From contig NZ_NFIU01000012.1 in assembly GCF_002159535.1 (NCBI RefSeq), positions 1-54,813 of the forward strand: DNA of 54,813 bases, read 5' to 3'. Position numbers and translations under genes: made by a program. Below the pieces are notes generated by a model. The model saw only the letters and a program-made list of their open reading frames with translations. It had not been told where the DNA came from and ran no database searches. Numbering within the stretch: position 1 is the stretch's first letter; every line of letters begins with the position of its first letter. Of this stretch, positions 32,930 through 41,155 are shown in pieces. The stretch comes from Olsenella sp. An290. Its GTDB lineage: Bacteria > Actinomycetota > Coriobacteriia > Coriobacteriales > Atopobiaceae.

Positions 32930-33391
32930 CTAGGCCTCCCCCCTCTCGGCCGCGGCGCGCAGGTTGGCGTGGGCGCGGGCGAGGTAGTCGGCAAAGGCGG
33001 TGCGCTCGTCGGGCGAGAAGCCGGCGAGCATGACCTCCTGCTCCGCAGCGCAGGTGACGTCCCAGGCGTCGGCCGCGGCAAGGCCGCGCTCGGTGAGGGT
33101 AAGGGCCTTGGTGCGCCGGTCCCGGCCGGGCGCCGAGCTCACAAAGCCCGCGCGTGCGAGGGAGTCGAACATGCGCGAGACGGCGCCCGGGTCGCACTCA
33201 AAGAAGTCCGCGACCTCGCGCTGGCTCGACGCGCCGTGAATGGCCAGGTAGACGAGGAGCTTGGCCTGGCCCGGACCAAGCCCGAGCTCGTCGACGCGCG
33301 GCTTGAGATAGGTTCGCTGGGCATGGAAGGCTCGCATGAGGCGCATGTGGAAGTCCGTGAGGGAGCTTCCGCGCCGAGGACGGTCTGGCAT
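32930..33391 (-). CDS. MarR-family transcriptional regulator
   Basis: A 153-residue winged-helix regulator: GPGQAKLLVYLAIHGASSQR, then the recognition region EVADFFECDPGAVSRMFDSL and the wing GRDRRTKALTLTERG. MarR proteins usually repress a neighbouring efflux system and are released by small molecules. It is the first gene of an operon with two ABC exporter halves, so it most likely autoregulates that operon. The start ATG 33391 has AAGGAGA. The promoter region carries a palindrome at the -10 box (see 33416). Confidence 0.92.
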   Translation of the reverse strand: MPDRPRRGSSLTDFHMRLMRAFHAQRTYLKPRVDELGLGPGQAKLLVYLAIHGASSQREVADFFECDPGAVSRMFDSLARAGFVSSAPGRDRRTKALTLTERGLAAADAWDVTCAAEQEVMLAGFSPDERTAFADYLARAHANLRAAAERGEA

Positions 33392-33415
33392 GGCGTCTCC
33401 TTGACGTGACAACTG

Positions 33416-33454
33416 TTGCTTACGCAATGATACGACAGACCGTTGCCGTGTCAA
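33416..33454 (-). promoter_or_regulatory. Promoter and operator of the MarR-exporter operon
   Basis: On the minus strand TTGACA (33454-33449), a 16-nt spacer and TATCAT (33432-33427) form a strong sigma-70-type promoter. The perfect palindrome TTGC-TTAC-GCAA (33416-33427, plus strand) touches the -10 hexamer, and CAACAGTTG lies next to it. The layout suits repression by the MarR protein. Confidence 0.75.
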
Positions 33455-33519
33455 GGATTCGAGCGGCACGGGCGCGCGGGCCAGGGCGGTCTCACGGCGC
33501 GCCGGCGGCGGCGCGCCAC

Positions 33520-33691
33520 TGCCGGCGGTTACGTACACTGCCGGCGGTTACGTACACGAAAAAAGGTTCTTCTCGCCAACGCGTTTTATATTTGCGCAGG
33601 TAGACGCCTCACGTTCCTGTGTACGTAACCGGAAAGAATGTACGTAACCGACGCTCGTGTACGTAACCGCCGGAAGCGTACGTACCCGGCG
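33520..33691. repeat. Six copies of a GTACGTAACCG tag around the dispersed motif
   Basis: TGCCGGCGGTTACGTACAC occurs twice in exact tandem (33520-33538, 33539-33557). The inverse tag GTACGTAACCG follows four times, near 33621, 33640, 33659 and, diverged, 33678. Between the two orientations is TTCTTCTCGCC (33568-33578), and a second core motif copy begins at 33690. The 172-bp block can fold in several ways. The whole gap 33392-33800 between marR and aspS holds no gene. Confidence 0.8.
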
Positions 33692-33726
33692 AGAAGGACC
33701 TCCGTCCGAAGCCGTCGCACGGCAGC

Positions 33727-33752
33727 AAAAAGCCCCGGGCGCGCGCCCGGGG
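33727..33752 (-). terminator. aspS intrinsic terminator
   Basis: GCCCCGGGCGCGCGCCCGGGGC is a 22-nt self-complementary stem (about 33732-33753), followed on the minus strand by TTTTT. It lies about 50 nt after the aspS stop. Confidence 0.9.
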
Positions 33753-33800
33753 CCGGAACTTGCAGCTTGTCATGCCGCCTTTGCCACGGCAGACGGATCG

Positions 33801-35570
33801 TCACAGCAGGCGGAGGCCAACCTCCTTGAGCTGCTTGCCGGAGACCTCGCTCGGCGCCTCGGACATGAGGTCGGAGCCGGAGCTTGTCTTGGGGAACGCC
33901 ATGACGTCGCGGATCGAGTCCTCGCCGGCGAGCAGCATGCACACGCGGTCAAGACCGAGCGCGAAGCCGCCCATCGGGGGCGCACCGTACTCGAGGGCGT
34001 CCATCAGGAAGCCAAACTGCTCGCGGGCGCGCTCCACCGTGAAGCCCATGAGCTCGAGCATGTCGAGCTGCATCTGGGAGTTGTGGATACGCATGCCGCC
34101 GCCGCCCGCCTCGCAGCCGTCCATGACGAAGTCGTACGTCGCCGATCCGATGGCCAGCGGGTCGGCCTTGATCTTCTCGACGTCGAGCTCGGTGGGCAGG
34201 GTGAAGGGCTGGTGCTCGGCCTCGTAGCGGCCGGCCTCGTCGTCCCAGTGGAAGAGCGGGAAGTTGACCACCCAGAGGAAGTCGTGACCCTCGCGCGGGA
34301 CGTTCAGCGCGTTTGCCATGTGCAGGCGCATGCCGCCCAGGATCTCGTCGGCCGTCTTGCGGTCGGCCACGGCGAACATCACGAGGTCGCCCAGCTCGAT
34401 GCCCATCTCGGCCTTGAGGGCCTCCATCTCCTCGTCGGAGAAGAACTTGACGATCGGGCTGTTCACGGAGCCGTCCTCGCGGAACGCGATCCACGCGAGG
34501 CCCTTGGCGCCGAACTCGGCGGCGACGTTCGCCAGCTTGTCGATCTGCGCGCGCGGCCAGGCGCCGGCGCCCTTGGCGTTGATCGCCTTGACGTACTGGC
34601 CGTCGGTGGCCGCCGCGCCCGCAAAGAGCTTGAACTTGGAGGCCTGGAAGATGCCCGTCACATCGTGGAGCTCCATGCCAAAGCGGGTGTCCGGCTTGTC
34701 GGAGCCGTAGGTGTCCATCGCGTCCCAGTAGTCCAGGCGGCGAAGCGGCGTCGACATCTCGACGCCCATCTTGGCGAAGGCGTCCGCCAGCACGTCCTCG
34801 AGCGCGCCCATGACGTCGTCCTGCTCGACGAAGCTCATCTCAATGTCCACCTGCGTGAACTCGGGCTGGCGGTCGGCGCGCAGGTCCTCGTCGCGGAAGC
34901 ACTTGGCAACCTGGTAGTAGCGCTCCACGCCACCCACCATGAGGAGCTGCTTCAGCAGCTGCGGGGACTGCGGCAGCGCGTAGAAGTGGCCGGGCTGGGT
35001 GCGGGACGGCACGAGGAAGTCGCGCGCGCCCTCGGGCGTGGACTTGAAGAGCGCCGGCGTCTCCACCTCCATGAACTCGCGGTCGTGCAGCGCCTGGCGC
35101 AGCGCGAAGGTGAAGTCGGAGCGCATCTTGAGGTTGGCCGTCATGCGCGGACGACGGAGGTCCAGGTAGCGGTAGCGCAGGCGGACGTCCTCGGAGGTGT
35201 CCACGTGGTCCTCGATCTGGAAGGGCGGCGTCTTGGAGGAGTTGAGGACCTCGATCTGGTCGATAAGAACCTCGACCTCGCCGGTCGCGAGCTTGGGGTT
35301 GTCCATGCCCTCGGGGCGCTCGCGCACGGTGCCCGTGACCTTGATCGGCCACTCGGAGCGGATGGTCTCCGCAGCGTGGAAGGCCTCGCCGCCGGAGTGC
35401 TCCGGGTCAAAGGAGACCTGCGTCACGCCGTCGCGGTCGCGCAGGTCAACAAAGATGAGGCCGCCGTGGTCGCGGCGGTGCCAGACCCAGCCGGTGAGGG
35501 TCACGGTCTGGCCGATGTGCTCGCGGCGCAGCTCGCCGCAGGTGTGGGTGTGCATGCTGTGGGAATCCAT
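33801..35570 (-). CDS. aspS: Aspartyl-tRNA synthetase
   Basis: A 589-residue bacterial-type AspRS charging tRNA with aspartate. An N-terminal OB anticodon-binding domain (about 1-110, GWVWHRRDHGGLIFVDLRDR) is followed by the class II core with motif 2 (RYYQVAKCFRDEDLRADRQP), the bacterial GAD insertion (about 280-420) and motif 3 (GGFALGLDRVCMLL). ATG 35570 has GAAAGG at good spacing; the longer frame upstream has no support. It is transcribed alone, ends in a strong terminator and has a REP-like hairpin in its upstream region shared with the divergent phosphatase gene. Whether it is discriminating or also charges tRNA-Asn depends on gatCAB elsewhere. Confidence 0.97.
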   Translation of the reverse strand: MDSHSMHTHTCGELRREHIGQTVTLTGWVWHRRDHGGLIFVDLRDRDGVTQVSFDPEHSGGEAFHAAETIRSEWPIKVTGTVRERPEGMDNPKLATGEVEVLIDQIEVLNSSKTPPFQIEDHVDTSEDVRLRYRYLDLRRPRMTANLKMRSDFTFALRQALHDREFMEVETPALFKSTPEGARDFLVPSRTQPGHFYALPQSPQLLKQLLMVGGVERYYQVAKCFRDEDLRADRQPEFTQVDIEMSFVEQDDVMGALEDVLADAFAKMGVEMSTPLRRLDYWDAMDTYGSDKPDTRFGMELHDVTGIFQASKFKLFAGAAATDGQYVKAINAKGAGAWPRAQIDKLANVAAEFGAKGLAWIAFREDGSVNSPIVKFFSDEEMEALKAEMGIELGDLVMFAVADRKTADEILGGMRLHMANALNVPREGHDFLWVVNFPLFHWDDEAGRYEAEHQPFTLPTELDVEKIKADPLAIGSATYDFVMDGCEAGGGGMRIHNSQMQLDMLELMGFTVERAREQFGFLMDALEYGAPPMGGFALGLDRVCMLLAGEDSIRDVMAFPKTSSGSDLMSEAPSEVSGKQLKEVGLRLL

Positions 35571-35699
35571 GGGTGCCTTTCTCGTCCTGCCGCCCCGTGC
35601 CGTACGGGCGGCGCCTTCTGGATGGTCGCGGCGTGCGTAGACGGCGCGCGCCGCAGCGGGGGTGATTGTACTACGGGCGCGTTCCGCAACGCTCCGCGG

Positions 35700-35775
35700 C
35701 GCTGACAAAGGGGGCAGGGTTAACGGTCATGAAACCCGGGTTACGTGACCGTTAACCCTGCACCCTTTGTCAGCG
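35700..35775. repeat. REP-like hairpin in a divergent promoter region
   Basis: Arms of 30 nt (35700-35729, 35746-35775) differ at a single base and enclose a 16-nt loop that itself contains AACCCGGGTT. The unit TGACAAAGGG...GTTAACGGTCA is built like the other hairpins (outer tag, AAAGGG block, inner tag) but has a different sequence. It sits between aspS (minus) and the HAD phosphatase (plus). Confidence 0.85.
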
Positions 35776-35824
35776 TCGTGGCTCCCACGTGCTACCCTAG
35801 GCGCGACCAACGTTAGGAGCGCCC

Positions 35825-36493
35825 ATGCACGCATGCACGACCGCCGTCTTCGACCTTGACGGAACCCTCCTCGACACCCTCGAGGACCTGCACCTCTCCA
35901 CCAACGCCGCGCTCGCCGCCCACGGCATGCCCGCGCGCACCAGAGACGAGGTGCGCCGCTTCGTGGGCAACGGGATCGCCCTGCTCATCCACCGCGCCGT
36001 TCCCGCCGGCACGCCCTTGGCCACGGAGGAGGCCGTGCTGGAGGACTTCCGCCGGCACTACGCCGAGCACTGCGACGACCACACCGCGCCCTACCCCGGC
36101 ATCGAGGTTCTTCTCGCCCACCTGCGCGCGGCGGGCACGAGGCTCGCCGTCGTCTCCAACAAGGCCGACTTTGCGGTCCAGGAGCTCGTGGCCCGGCAGT
36201 TCCCGGGAACCTTCGGGGCCGTCATCGGGGAGAACGAGGCGGCGGGCGTCCGCAAGAAGCCCGCCCCGGACATGGTGCGCGTCGCGCTCGAGCGGCTGGG
36301 CGCCGGTCCCGAGGGGCTCGTCTACATCGGCGACTCGGAGGTCGACGTCCAGACCGCGGCCTCCTGCGCCTGCCCCGCCGTCATCTGCTCCTGGGGCTTC
36401 CGCGACCGCGCCGCGCTCGTCTCCGCGGGCGCTCGAGTCATCGTGGACACGCCCGCCCAGCTGGAGCGGGTTCTTCTTGCCGGCGTGCGCTGA
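35825..36493 (+). CDS. HAD-superfamily phosphatase (phosphoglycolate phosphatase-like)
   Basis: A 222-residue HAD hydrolase, subfamily IA. Motif I FDLDGTLLDT (8-17) supplies the nucleophile and acid Asp, motif II is the VVSNK Ser/Asn, motif III the Lys in KKPAPDM, and motif IV GDSEVDV. The helical cap lies between about 18 and 85. The sequence resembles phosphoglycolate phosphatase Gph, but the true substrate cannot be assigned. TTAGGAG precedes ATG 35825. A dispersed-motif copy (GGTTCTTCTCGCC) falls inside the gene near 36104. Confidence 0.88.
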   Translation: MHACTTAVFDLDGTLLDTLEDLHLSTNAALAAHGMPARTRDEVRRFVGNGIALLIHRAVPAGTPLATEEAVLEDFRRHYAEHCDDHTAPYPGIEVLLAHLRAAGTRLAVVSNKADFAVQELVARQFPGTFGAVIGENEAAGVRKKPAPDMVRVALERLGAGPEGLVYIGDSEVDVQTAASCACPAVICSWGFRDRAALVSAGARVIVDTPAQLERVLLAGVR

Positions 36494-36605
36494 CCAACTT
36501 CCACCGAACGCTCACCTAACAATTTGGGAACGTACGCATAACATCCCGCACGGCGGGTTATAGTCTTCGTATCGTCCATCTGGTAGTCCGGAGAAAGGAT
36601 ACGCC

Positions 36606-36911
36606 ATGGGTAAGAAAGCTGCGGAGGCCCTCGACATCAACTACGACGAGCTGGCCGAGTACCTGCACTGCAACCACTCCGTGTATATGAAGCTCGGCTC
36701 GGCTATCTACTACCTGACCGACGTCAACTACGAGGCCTGGCGCGCCCAGGACACGAGCCGCCGCAACGAGAAGGACCACTTCGTGGACTGCTCCGAGCTC
36801 GTCCCCACCGTCGACGAGTTCCTCTCCCTCCCCTGGATCAACGGCGAGACCATCAAGGACGTCTTCGACCACGCCACCTTCTACGCCTCCATCAAGGGCG
36901 AGAAGGACTAG
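36606..36911 (+). CDS. Small conserved-looking acidic protein of unknown function
   Basis: A 101-residue soluble protein (MGKKAAEALDINYDELAEYL start), Asp/Glu-rich, with Cys in HCNHS and DCSEL and aromatic clusters (YYLTDVNYEAW). I recognise no family. GGAGAAAGGA precedes ATG 36606, and a strong intrinsic terminator follows, so it is a single-gene transcript that looks actively expressed. The last codons (KGEKD) coincide with GGCGAGAAGGAC. Nothing in the neighbourhood suggests a role. Confidence 0.75.
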   Translation: MGKKAAEALDINYDELAEYLHCNHSVYMKLGSAIYYLTDVNYEAWRAQDTSRRNEKDHFVDCSELVPTVDEFLSLPWINGETIKDVFDHATFYASIKGEKD

Positions 36912-36935
36912 CCCTCCAGGCGCCTGCGAATGCGG

Positions 36936-36970
36936 AAGGGGTCGGAACCGCCGGGTTCCGACCCCTTTTT
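36936..36970 (+). terminator. Intrinsic terminator
   Basis: AAGGGGTCGGAAC (36936-36948) pairs with GTTCCGACCCCTT and is followed by TTTTT to 36970. It ends the transcript of the 101-residue protein gene. Confidence 0.93.
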
Positions 36971-36972
36971 CA

Positions 36973-37027
36973 TGACGCCCGCCCCGTCGCCCCTGTCATG
37001 CCAGCAAAAGCGGCGGGGCGGGCGTCA
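36973..37027 (-). terminator. Long-range hairpin at the end of bceB
   Basis: TGACGCCCGCCCCG (36973-36986) is exactly complementary to CGGGGCGGGCGTCA (37014-37027), just past the bceB stop. No T-run follows on the minus strand, so it may protect the 3' end or work with the adjacent terminator between the two convergent genes. Confidence 0.45.
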
Positions 37028-37031
37028 GGCC

Positions 37032-39143
37032 CTAGGCGCGGGCGAGGATGCTGCGGGACGTGAGGTAGGTCACGAGGAAGTACCCGCCGTAGAGCACCAC
37101 GACAAAGCACACCGTCCCCACGAGCGCCGTGCCGATCTGAAAGCCCGTGAGCAGCGCCACGATGTCATTCACCACGCTGAGCGCCACCGCCGCGTGCGCC
37201 ACGGCAACAACCAGCGGGAACAGGAAGTACACGCCAACCTGGGCGAGAAGGGCATGGTCGACCATGCGCCGCTCGGCACCGAGCTCGGCGAGCACGCGAT
37301 AGCGGCCCACGTTGTCCGCCGCCTCGGAGAGCTGCTGCAGGGCGAGCACCGTCGCGCAGCACACGAGCAGGACCACGCCGATGTAGATGGCCAGGTAGGT
37401 GACCACGACGGTGGTGCCGGACGCCTGGTCGAGCAGGCCCTGGGCAGTCGTGAGGGTCCAGACCGGCCAGGCGTCGAGCGTGGAGCCCTGGCCCATGACG
37501 TCGCCGTAGGCCTCGTCGATCGCGGCGACGGCGGCCGGCTCCACCTCGGTGCGCTCGCCCGCGTACATGAGGTTCACCGCGGTGGCGCTGGGGCCGGCGC
37601 CCGCGGGCACCATGCCATCCGGGACCACGAGCGCGCCCGAGACCGTGCCGCCGGCAGCCGTGTCCGAGAAGAGCAGGTGCACGATCGGCTCCTCGGCAAA
37701 GCGCAGCGTCTTGCCGCCGACCTCGACCTCCGGGTTCTGCGCGGTCACCGCGTCCCAGAGCTCGTCGAGGGACGAGAGGTCGTTCCAGAGCAGACACTCC
37801 CCCGCCGCGAGCTCCACGGTCTTCTCGCCCGCCATCCGGGCCAGCGCGTTATACTCGGAGACGGGCACCACGGTGAGACGCTGATCGGTGTTGCCCTGCA
37901 TCATGGTCTGCATGGTCGCGTTGCCCGTGAAGTCCGTGTTGGCAAAGAGCTCCTCCACGGTGGTGTCCACGAGCAGGTTGCCGTCGGCGTCGTAGGTGTA
38001 CTGGTTGACCTGGACGGCGTCGCGGAAGAGCTCGTCGTAGTTGGGGATGTCCGCGCGCAGGCGGGCGATGGCGTCGTAGCCGTCTGCCGCGGCCGGCCCC
38101 TCCTCGGGGTCGGCGGAGACGAGCGCCGAGGCCATGCCCATCGGATAGCTCACGAGCGACATGTCGTAGACCGTGCCCACGCGCAGGCTCTCGTTCATGC
38201 CCGTTGCCACCGAGAAGCCCGTGCACACGCCGCAGATGGCGAGAAACAGCATCGCGCACACCATGGAGATGGAGAGCCACGCGGTGTTGATGCGGCTGTT
38301 GAGCTGGCGCATCACGAACATGTTGAGGCCGGAGAGATAGGCGCGCGGGCTCGCCTGGAGCGCACGCAGGGCAAAGCCGGAGATCGAGAAGAAGAAGAGC
38401 AGCGTGCCCACCGTGACGAGCCCCGTGGCCAGCGCAAAGTACGGCCCCTCCTCCATCATGCCGTGCTCGAGCAGGACCTTGTACGCCACGCCGATAAGAA
38501 CGAGCGACACGAGGAAGAGCACCACGGAGAGCGGCAGGCTGCGCAGACGGACCTTCTCGCTCACCTTGTCCGCGTTGATGAGGTCAATGAGCTTGTAGCG
38601 GGAGACCGTGGTCACGTTGAAGACGAGCGTCACGAGGAAGATGCCCGCGAAACACGCCACCGTGGAGAGCGCCGCGGCCGGCGAGAAGGCAAAGACGAAG
38701 CCCTTGATCGTGGCCTCGAAGAGCCCCGCCGTGATGTACATCATGACCTGCGAGAGCCCAACGCCCAGAAGTAGGCCGACCGCCAGCGCGACCACGCCCA
38801 CGGCGAGCGTCTCGATGACCACGATCCACGACACGTGCCGGATGTCCATGCCAAGGGTGAGGTAGATGCCAAACTCGCGCTTGCGCCGCCGGATGAGGAA
38901 GCGGTTGGCGTAGACGACGAGAAACCCGAGGATGATGACAACGAAAACGGAGAGGCCAGAGAGGATGTCCGTGAGCGCCTGCACCATGCGGCGCTGGTCC
39001 TCGCCCATCTGAATGACGGCCGCCTGGTCGGTGATGGAACCGAAGGCGTAGAACACGCAGACGCCAAAGGCGAGCGTGAGGAAGAAGACCGAGAAGTCCC
39101 GGAAGGACTTGCGGACGTTGCCGAGCGCGATCTTAGCGTACAT
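37032..39143 (-). CDS. BceB-type ABC permease (FtsX family)
   Basis: A 703-residue permease of the peptide-antibiotic resistance type: a first helix near the N-terminus (FSVFFLTLAFGVCVFYAFG), groups of helices to about residue 320, a large extracellular domain (about 345-555) typical of BceB-like sensors, and terminal helices. With the ATPase it senses and removes cell-wall-targeting peptides and signals flux to the kinase. ATG 39143 overlaps the ATPase gene by 11 nt and has GGGAGGG upstream. Family members are about 620-670 aa, so it is slightly large. The target drug is not predictable. Confidence 0.88.
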   Translation of the reverse strand: MYAKIALGNVRKSFRDFSVFFLTLAFGVCVFYAFGSITDQAAVIQMGEDQRRMVQALTDILSGLSVFVVIILGFLVVYANRFLIRRRKREFGIYLTLGMDIRHVSWIVVIETLAVGVVALAVGLLLGVGLSQVMMYITAGLFEATIKGFVFAFSPAAALSTVACFAGIFLVTLVFNVTTVSRYKLIDLINADKVSEKVRLRSLPLSVVLFLVSLVLIGVAYKVLLEHGMMEEGPYFALATGLVTVGTLLFFFSISGFALRALQASPRAYLSGLNMFVMRQLNSRINTAWLSISMVCAMLFLAICGVCTGFSVATGMNESLRVGTVYDMSLVSYPMGMASALVSADPEEGPAAADGYDAIARLRADIPNYDELFRDAVQVNQYTYDADGNLLVDTTVEELFANTDFTGNATMQTMMQGNTDQRLTVVPVSEYNALARMAGEKTVELAAGECLLWNDLSSLDELWDAVTAQNPEVEVGGKTLRFAEEPIVHLLFSDTAAGGTVSGALVVPDGMVPAGAGPSATAVNLMYAGERTEVEPAAVAAIDEAYGDVMGQGSTLDAWPVWTLTTAQGLLDQASGTTVVVTYLAIYIGVVLLVCCATVLALQQLSEAADNVGRYRVLAELGAERRMVDHALLAQVGVYFLFPLVVAVAHAAVALSVVNDIVALLTGFQIGTALVGTVCFVVVLYGGYFLVTYLTSRSILARA

Positions 39144-39921
39144 CGGCGCCCTCCCCTCCCAGGAAGGACACGACGTCCATGATCTCGCCGAAGAACTGCT
39201 TGCGCGTCTTGGAGCCGCGGACGATCTCGTTGAAGATGCGGCCGTCCTTGAGGAAGAGCGCACGGCGCGCGTAGCTCGCCGCGAAGGAGTCGTGCGTGAC
39301 CATGATGATCGTGGCGCCGTCCGCGTTGAGCGCCTCGAGGCTCTCCAGGAGGCGGCGGGAGTTCTTGGAGTCGAGGGCGCCCGTGGGCTCGTCGGCAAGG
39401 ACGAGGGACGGGTCGGTCACGATGGCGCGCGCCGCGGCGACGCGCTGGCGCTGGCCGCCGGACATCTGGTGCGGGAACTTGTCGAGGACGTCGCCAATCT
39501 CAAGGCGCTCGGCCACGCCCTCGACGCGCGCGACGACCTCCTTGGCCGGCACGTGGCTGATCGTGAGCGCAAGGGCGATGTTCTCGCGCGCGGTGAGGGT
39601 GTCGAGCAGGTTGGAGTCCTGGAAGACGAAGCCCAGGCGCTCGCGACGGAACTTCGAGAGCTGGCCCGAGCGCAGGGAGGTGATGTCCTGGCCGTCCACG
39701 AGAATGTGGCCCGAGGTGGGACGGTCGATCGTGGAGATGCAGTTGAGCAGCGTGGTCTTGCCCGATCCGGACGGGCCCATGATGGCGATGTACTCGCCGG
39801 ACGCCACGTCAAAGGAGACGCCGTCGAGGGCGCGGGTCACGTTGGAGCGGCTGCCGTAGAGCTTCTCCACGCTCTGGCAGGAGAGCACGGGATGGGTGGG
39901 ACGGGCGTGCGAAGGTGCCAT
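39133..39921 (-). CDS. BceA-type ABC transporter ATPase
   Basis: A 262-residue ATPase of the MacB/BceA class: Walker [10 protein letters not shown] (about 49-57), Q-loop FVFQDSNLL, signature MSGGQRQR, Walker [13 protein letters not shown] and switch His in [10 protein letters not shown]. It drives the partner permease, whose start it overlaps. ATG 39921 has GAGAGGAG; the longer frame has no site. It is separated from the upstream kinase gene by about 157 nt that could hold the target promoter of the response regulator. Confidence 0.92.
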   Translation of the reverse strand: MAPSHARPTHPVLSCQSVEKLYGSRSNVTRALDGVSFDVASGEYIAIMGPSGSGKTTLLNCISTIDRPTSGHILVDGQDITSLRSGQLSKFRRERLGFVFQDSNLLDTLTARENIALALTISHVPAKEVVARVEGVAERLEIGDVLDKFPHQMSGGQRQRVAAARAIVTDPSLVLADEPTGALDSKNSRRLLESLEALNADGATIIMVTHDSFAASYARRALFLKDGRIFNEIVRGSKTRKQFFGEIMDVVSFLGGEGADVR

Positions 39922-39939
39922 GGGGCTCCTCTCGTCTGG

Positions 39940-40029
39940 GGTCTGGTACAAGACCATACTCGCCCGGCGGGAGGAGCGACGCCATCGAAGGGGCTTACCC
40001 CCGCCTTATGCTTTCGTAAGGTTGGCGGG
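39940..40029 (-). promoter_or_regulatory. Candidate response-regulator sites upstream of bceA
   Basis: Two inverted repeats occur in the 157-nt gap: GGTCT-n6-AGACC (39940-39955), close to the start codon, and CCTTA-n8-TAAGG (40004-40021) enclosed by CCCGCC and GGCGGG. BceR-like regulators bind inverted repeats at the bceAB promoter, so one may be the operator. Neither matches the Bacillus consensus. Confidence 0.35.
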
Positions 40030-40078
40030 CGCCTACATCGCGCGCCGTCGGCCCCGCACCGCGCAGGCCCGCCCCGCC

Positions 40079-41107
40079 TCACGCGCGATCAACCATGTCG
40101 GGGAAGCTGAGGTAGACGGTGGTGCCAACGCCCTCCTCGGACTCGAGCCAGGCGTCGACGCCCATCTTTGCGCAGAGCTTGCGGACGAGGTAGAGGCCCA
40201 TGCCGGTGGAGCGGGCGAAGCGACGGCCGTTCTCGCCGGTGAAGCCCTTGTCAAAGGCGCGCCCCACATCGGAGGCGGGCATGCCGACCCCGTCGTCGGC
40301 AATGGCGAGCCGCGTGACCCACGAGTCGAGGCCCGTCTCGTCGCGCTCCGCGAAGATGCGCACGTGGCCGCGCCCCTCCCCGTCCGCGCGGTACTTGGCG
40401 GCGTTCACGAGCACCTGGCCGATCACGAAGGAGAGCCACTTGGGGTCCGTGCGCACCGTGACGTCAAGGTCCACGAGCTCGGGCGTCACGCGCGCCCCGA
40501 TGAGCGTGCGGGCCTTGTGGCGCAGGGCGTCGCGCACCACCTCGGAGAGGGCGACCTCCCTGATCTGGAAGTCGCGGTCGAGCGACGTTCCGCGAGAGTA
40601 ATAGAGCGCCTGCTCGACGTAGCCCTCGATCTCTCCGACCTCGGCGTCCATCGCGTCGACCTCCGGCGAGGGGTTGTTGTGCGCCACGAGGTGCGCGGCG
40701 GCGATGGGGGTCTTGATCTCGTGGACCCAGGTCTCCACGTACTCGCGGTACTCCCGCTGCCGATGGCGCGCCGCGGCGAGGCGGTCGCGCATGGCCTTGG
40801 ACTCGCGGTCGAGCGCGTCAAAGAAGAGCTCGCCCTCGAGGAAGTGCGGGCGCTCCACGAGCTCGGTGGCGAGGTAGGTCTCGTCCAGGGAGTCGAGCGC
40901 GTCGGAGATCTGCTGGTAGAAGCCGCGACGGTGCAGCCAGTCCAGCACGAGCGCCACGAAGGCGGCGAGCACGAGCACGCCACAGACAAAGGCCACGACC
41001 GCGCCCTCGACGCCGTAGACGCTCATGACGAGCGCCACGAAGGCGAGCGCCACCGCCCGCACGAGCAGCGGGACCGCCCGGTCCGCAAGGTAGGACCAGA
41101 AGCTCAC
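40079..41107 (-). CDS. BceS-like intramembrane-sensing histidine kinase
   Basis: A 342-residue kinase. Two close membrane helices (about 10-30 and 36-56) with almost no extracellular loop mark the intramembrane-sensing type, which reads the state of its BceAB transporter rather than the drug itself. The H-box is ETWVHEIKTPIAA (His near 129), with N-box VLVNAAKY, DDGVGMP and GMGLYLVRKL. The start is GTG at 41107 with GGGGAG upstream; no good ATG is available. It is the second gene of the regulator-kinase pair. Confidence 0.9.
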   Translation of the reverse strand: MSFWSYLADRAVPLLVRAVALAFVALVMSVYGVEGAVVAFVCGVLVLAAFVALVLDWLHRRGFYQQISDALDSLDETYLATELVERPHFLEGELFFDALDRESKAMRDRLAAARHRQREYREYVETWVHEIKTPIAAAHLVAHNNPSPEVDAMDAEVGEIEGYVEQALYYSRGTSLDRDFQIREVALSEVVRDALRHKARTLIGARVTPELVDLDVTVRTDPKWLSFVIGQVLVNAAKYRADGEGRGHVRIFAERDETGLDSWVTRLAIADDGVGMPASDVGRAFDKGFTGENGRRFARSTGMGLYLVRKLCAKMGVDAWLESEEGVGTTVYLSFPDMVDRA

Positions 41108-41155
41108 GTTCTTCTCCCCTCTCGACGCCGGCGACGGGCGGCGGCAAGGCGCTGG

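Noticed and set aside
33520-33691. Possible CRISPR array from GTACGTAACCG repeats
   Set aside because: Copies change orientation, are too short and are irregularly spaced.
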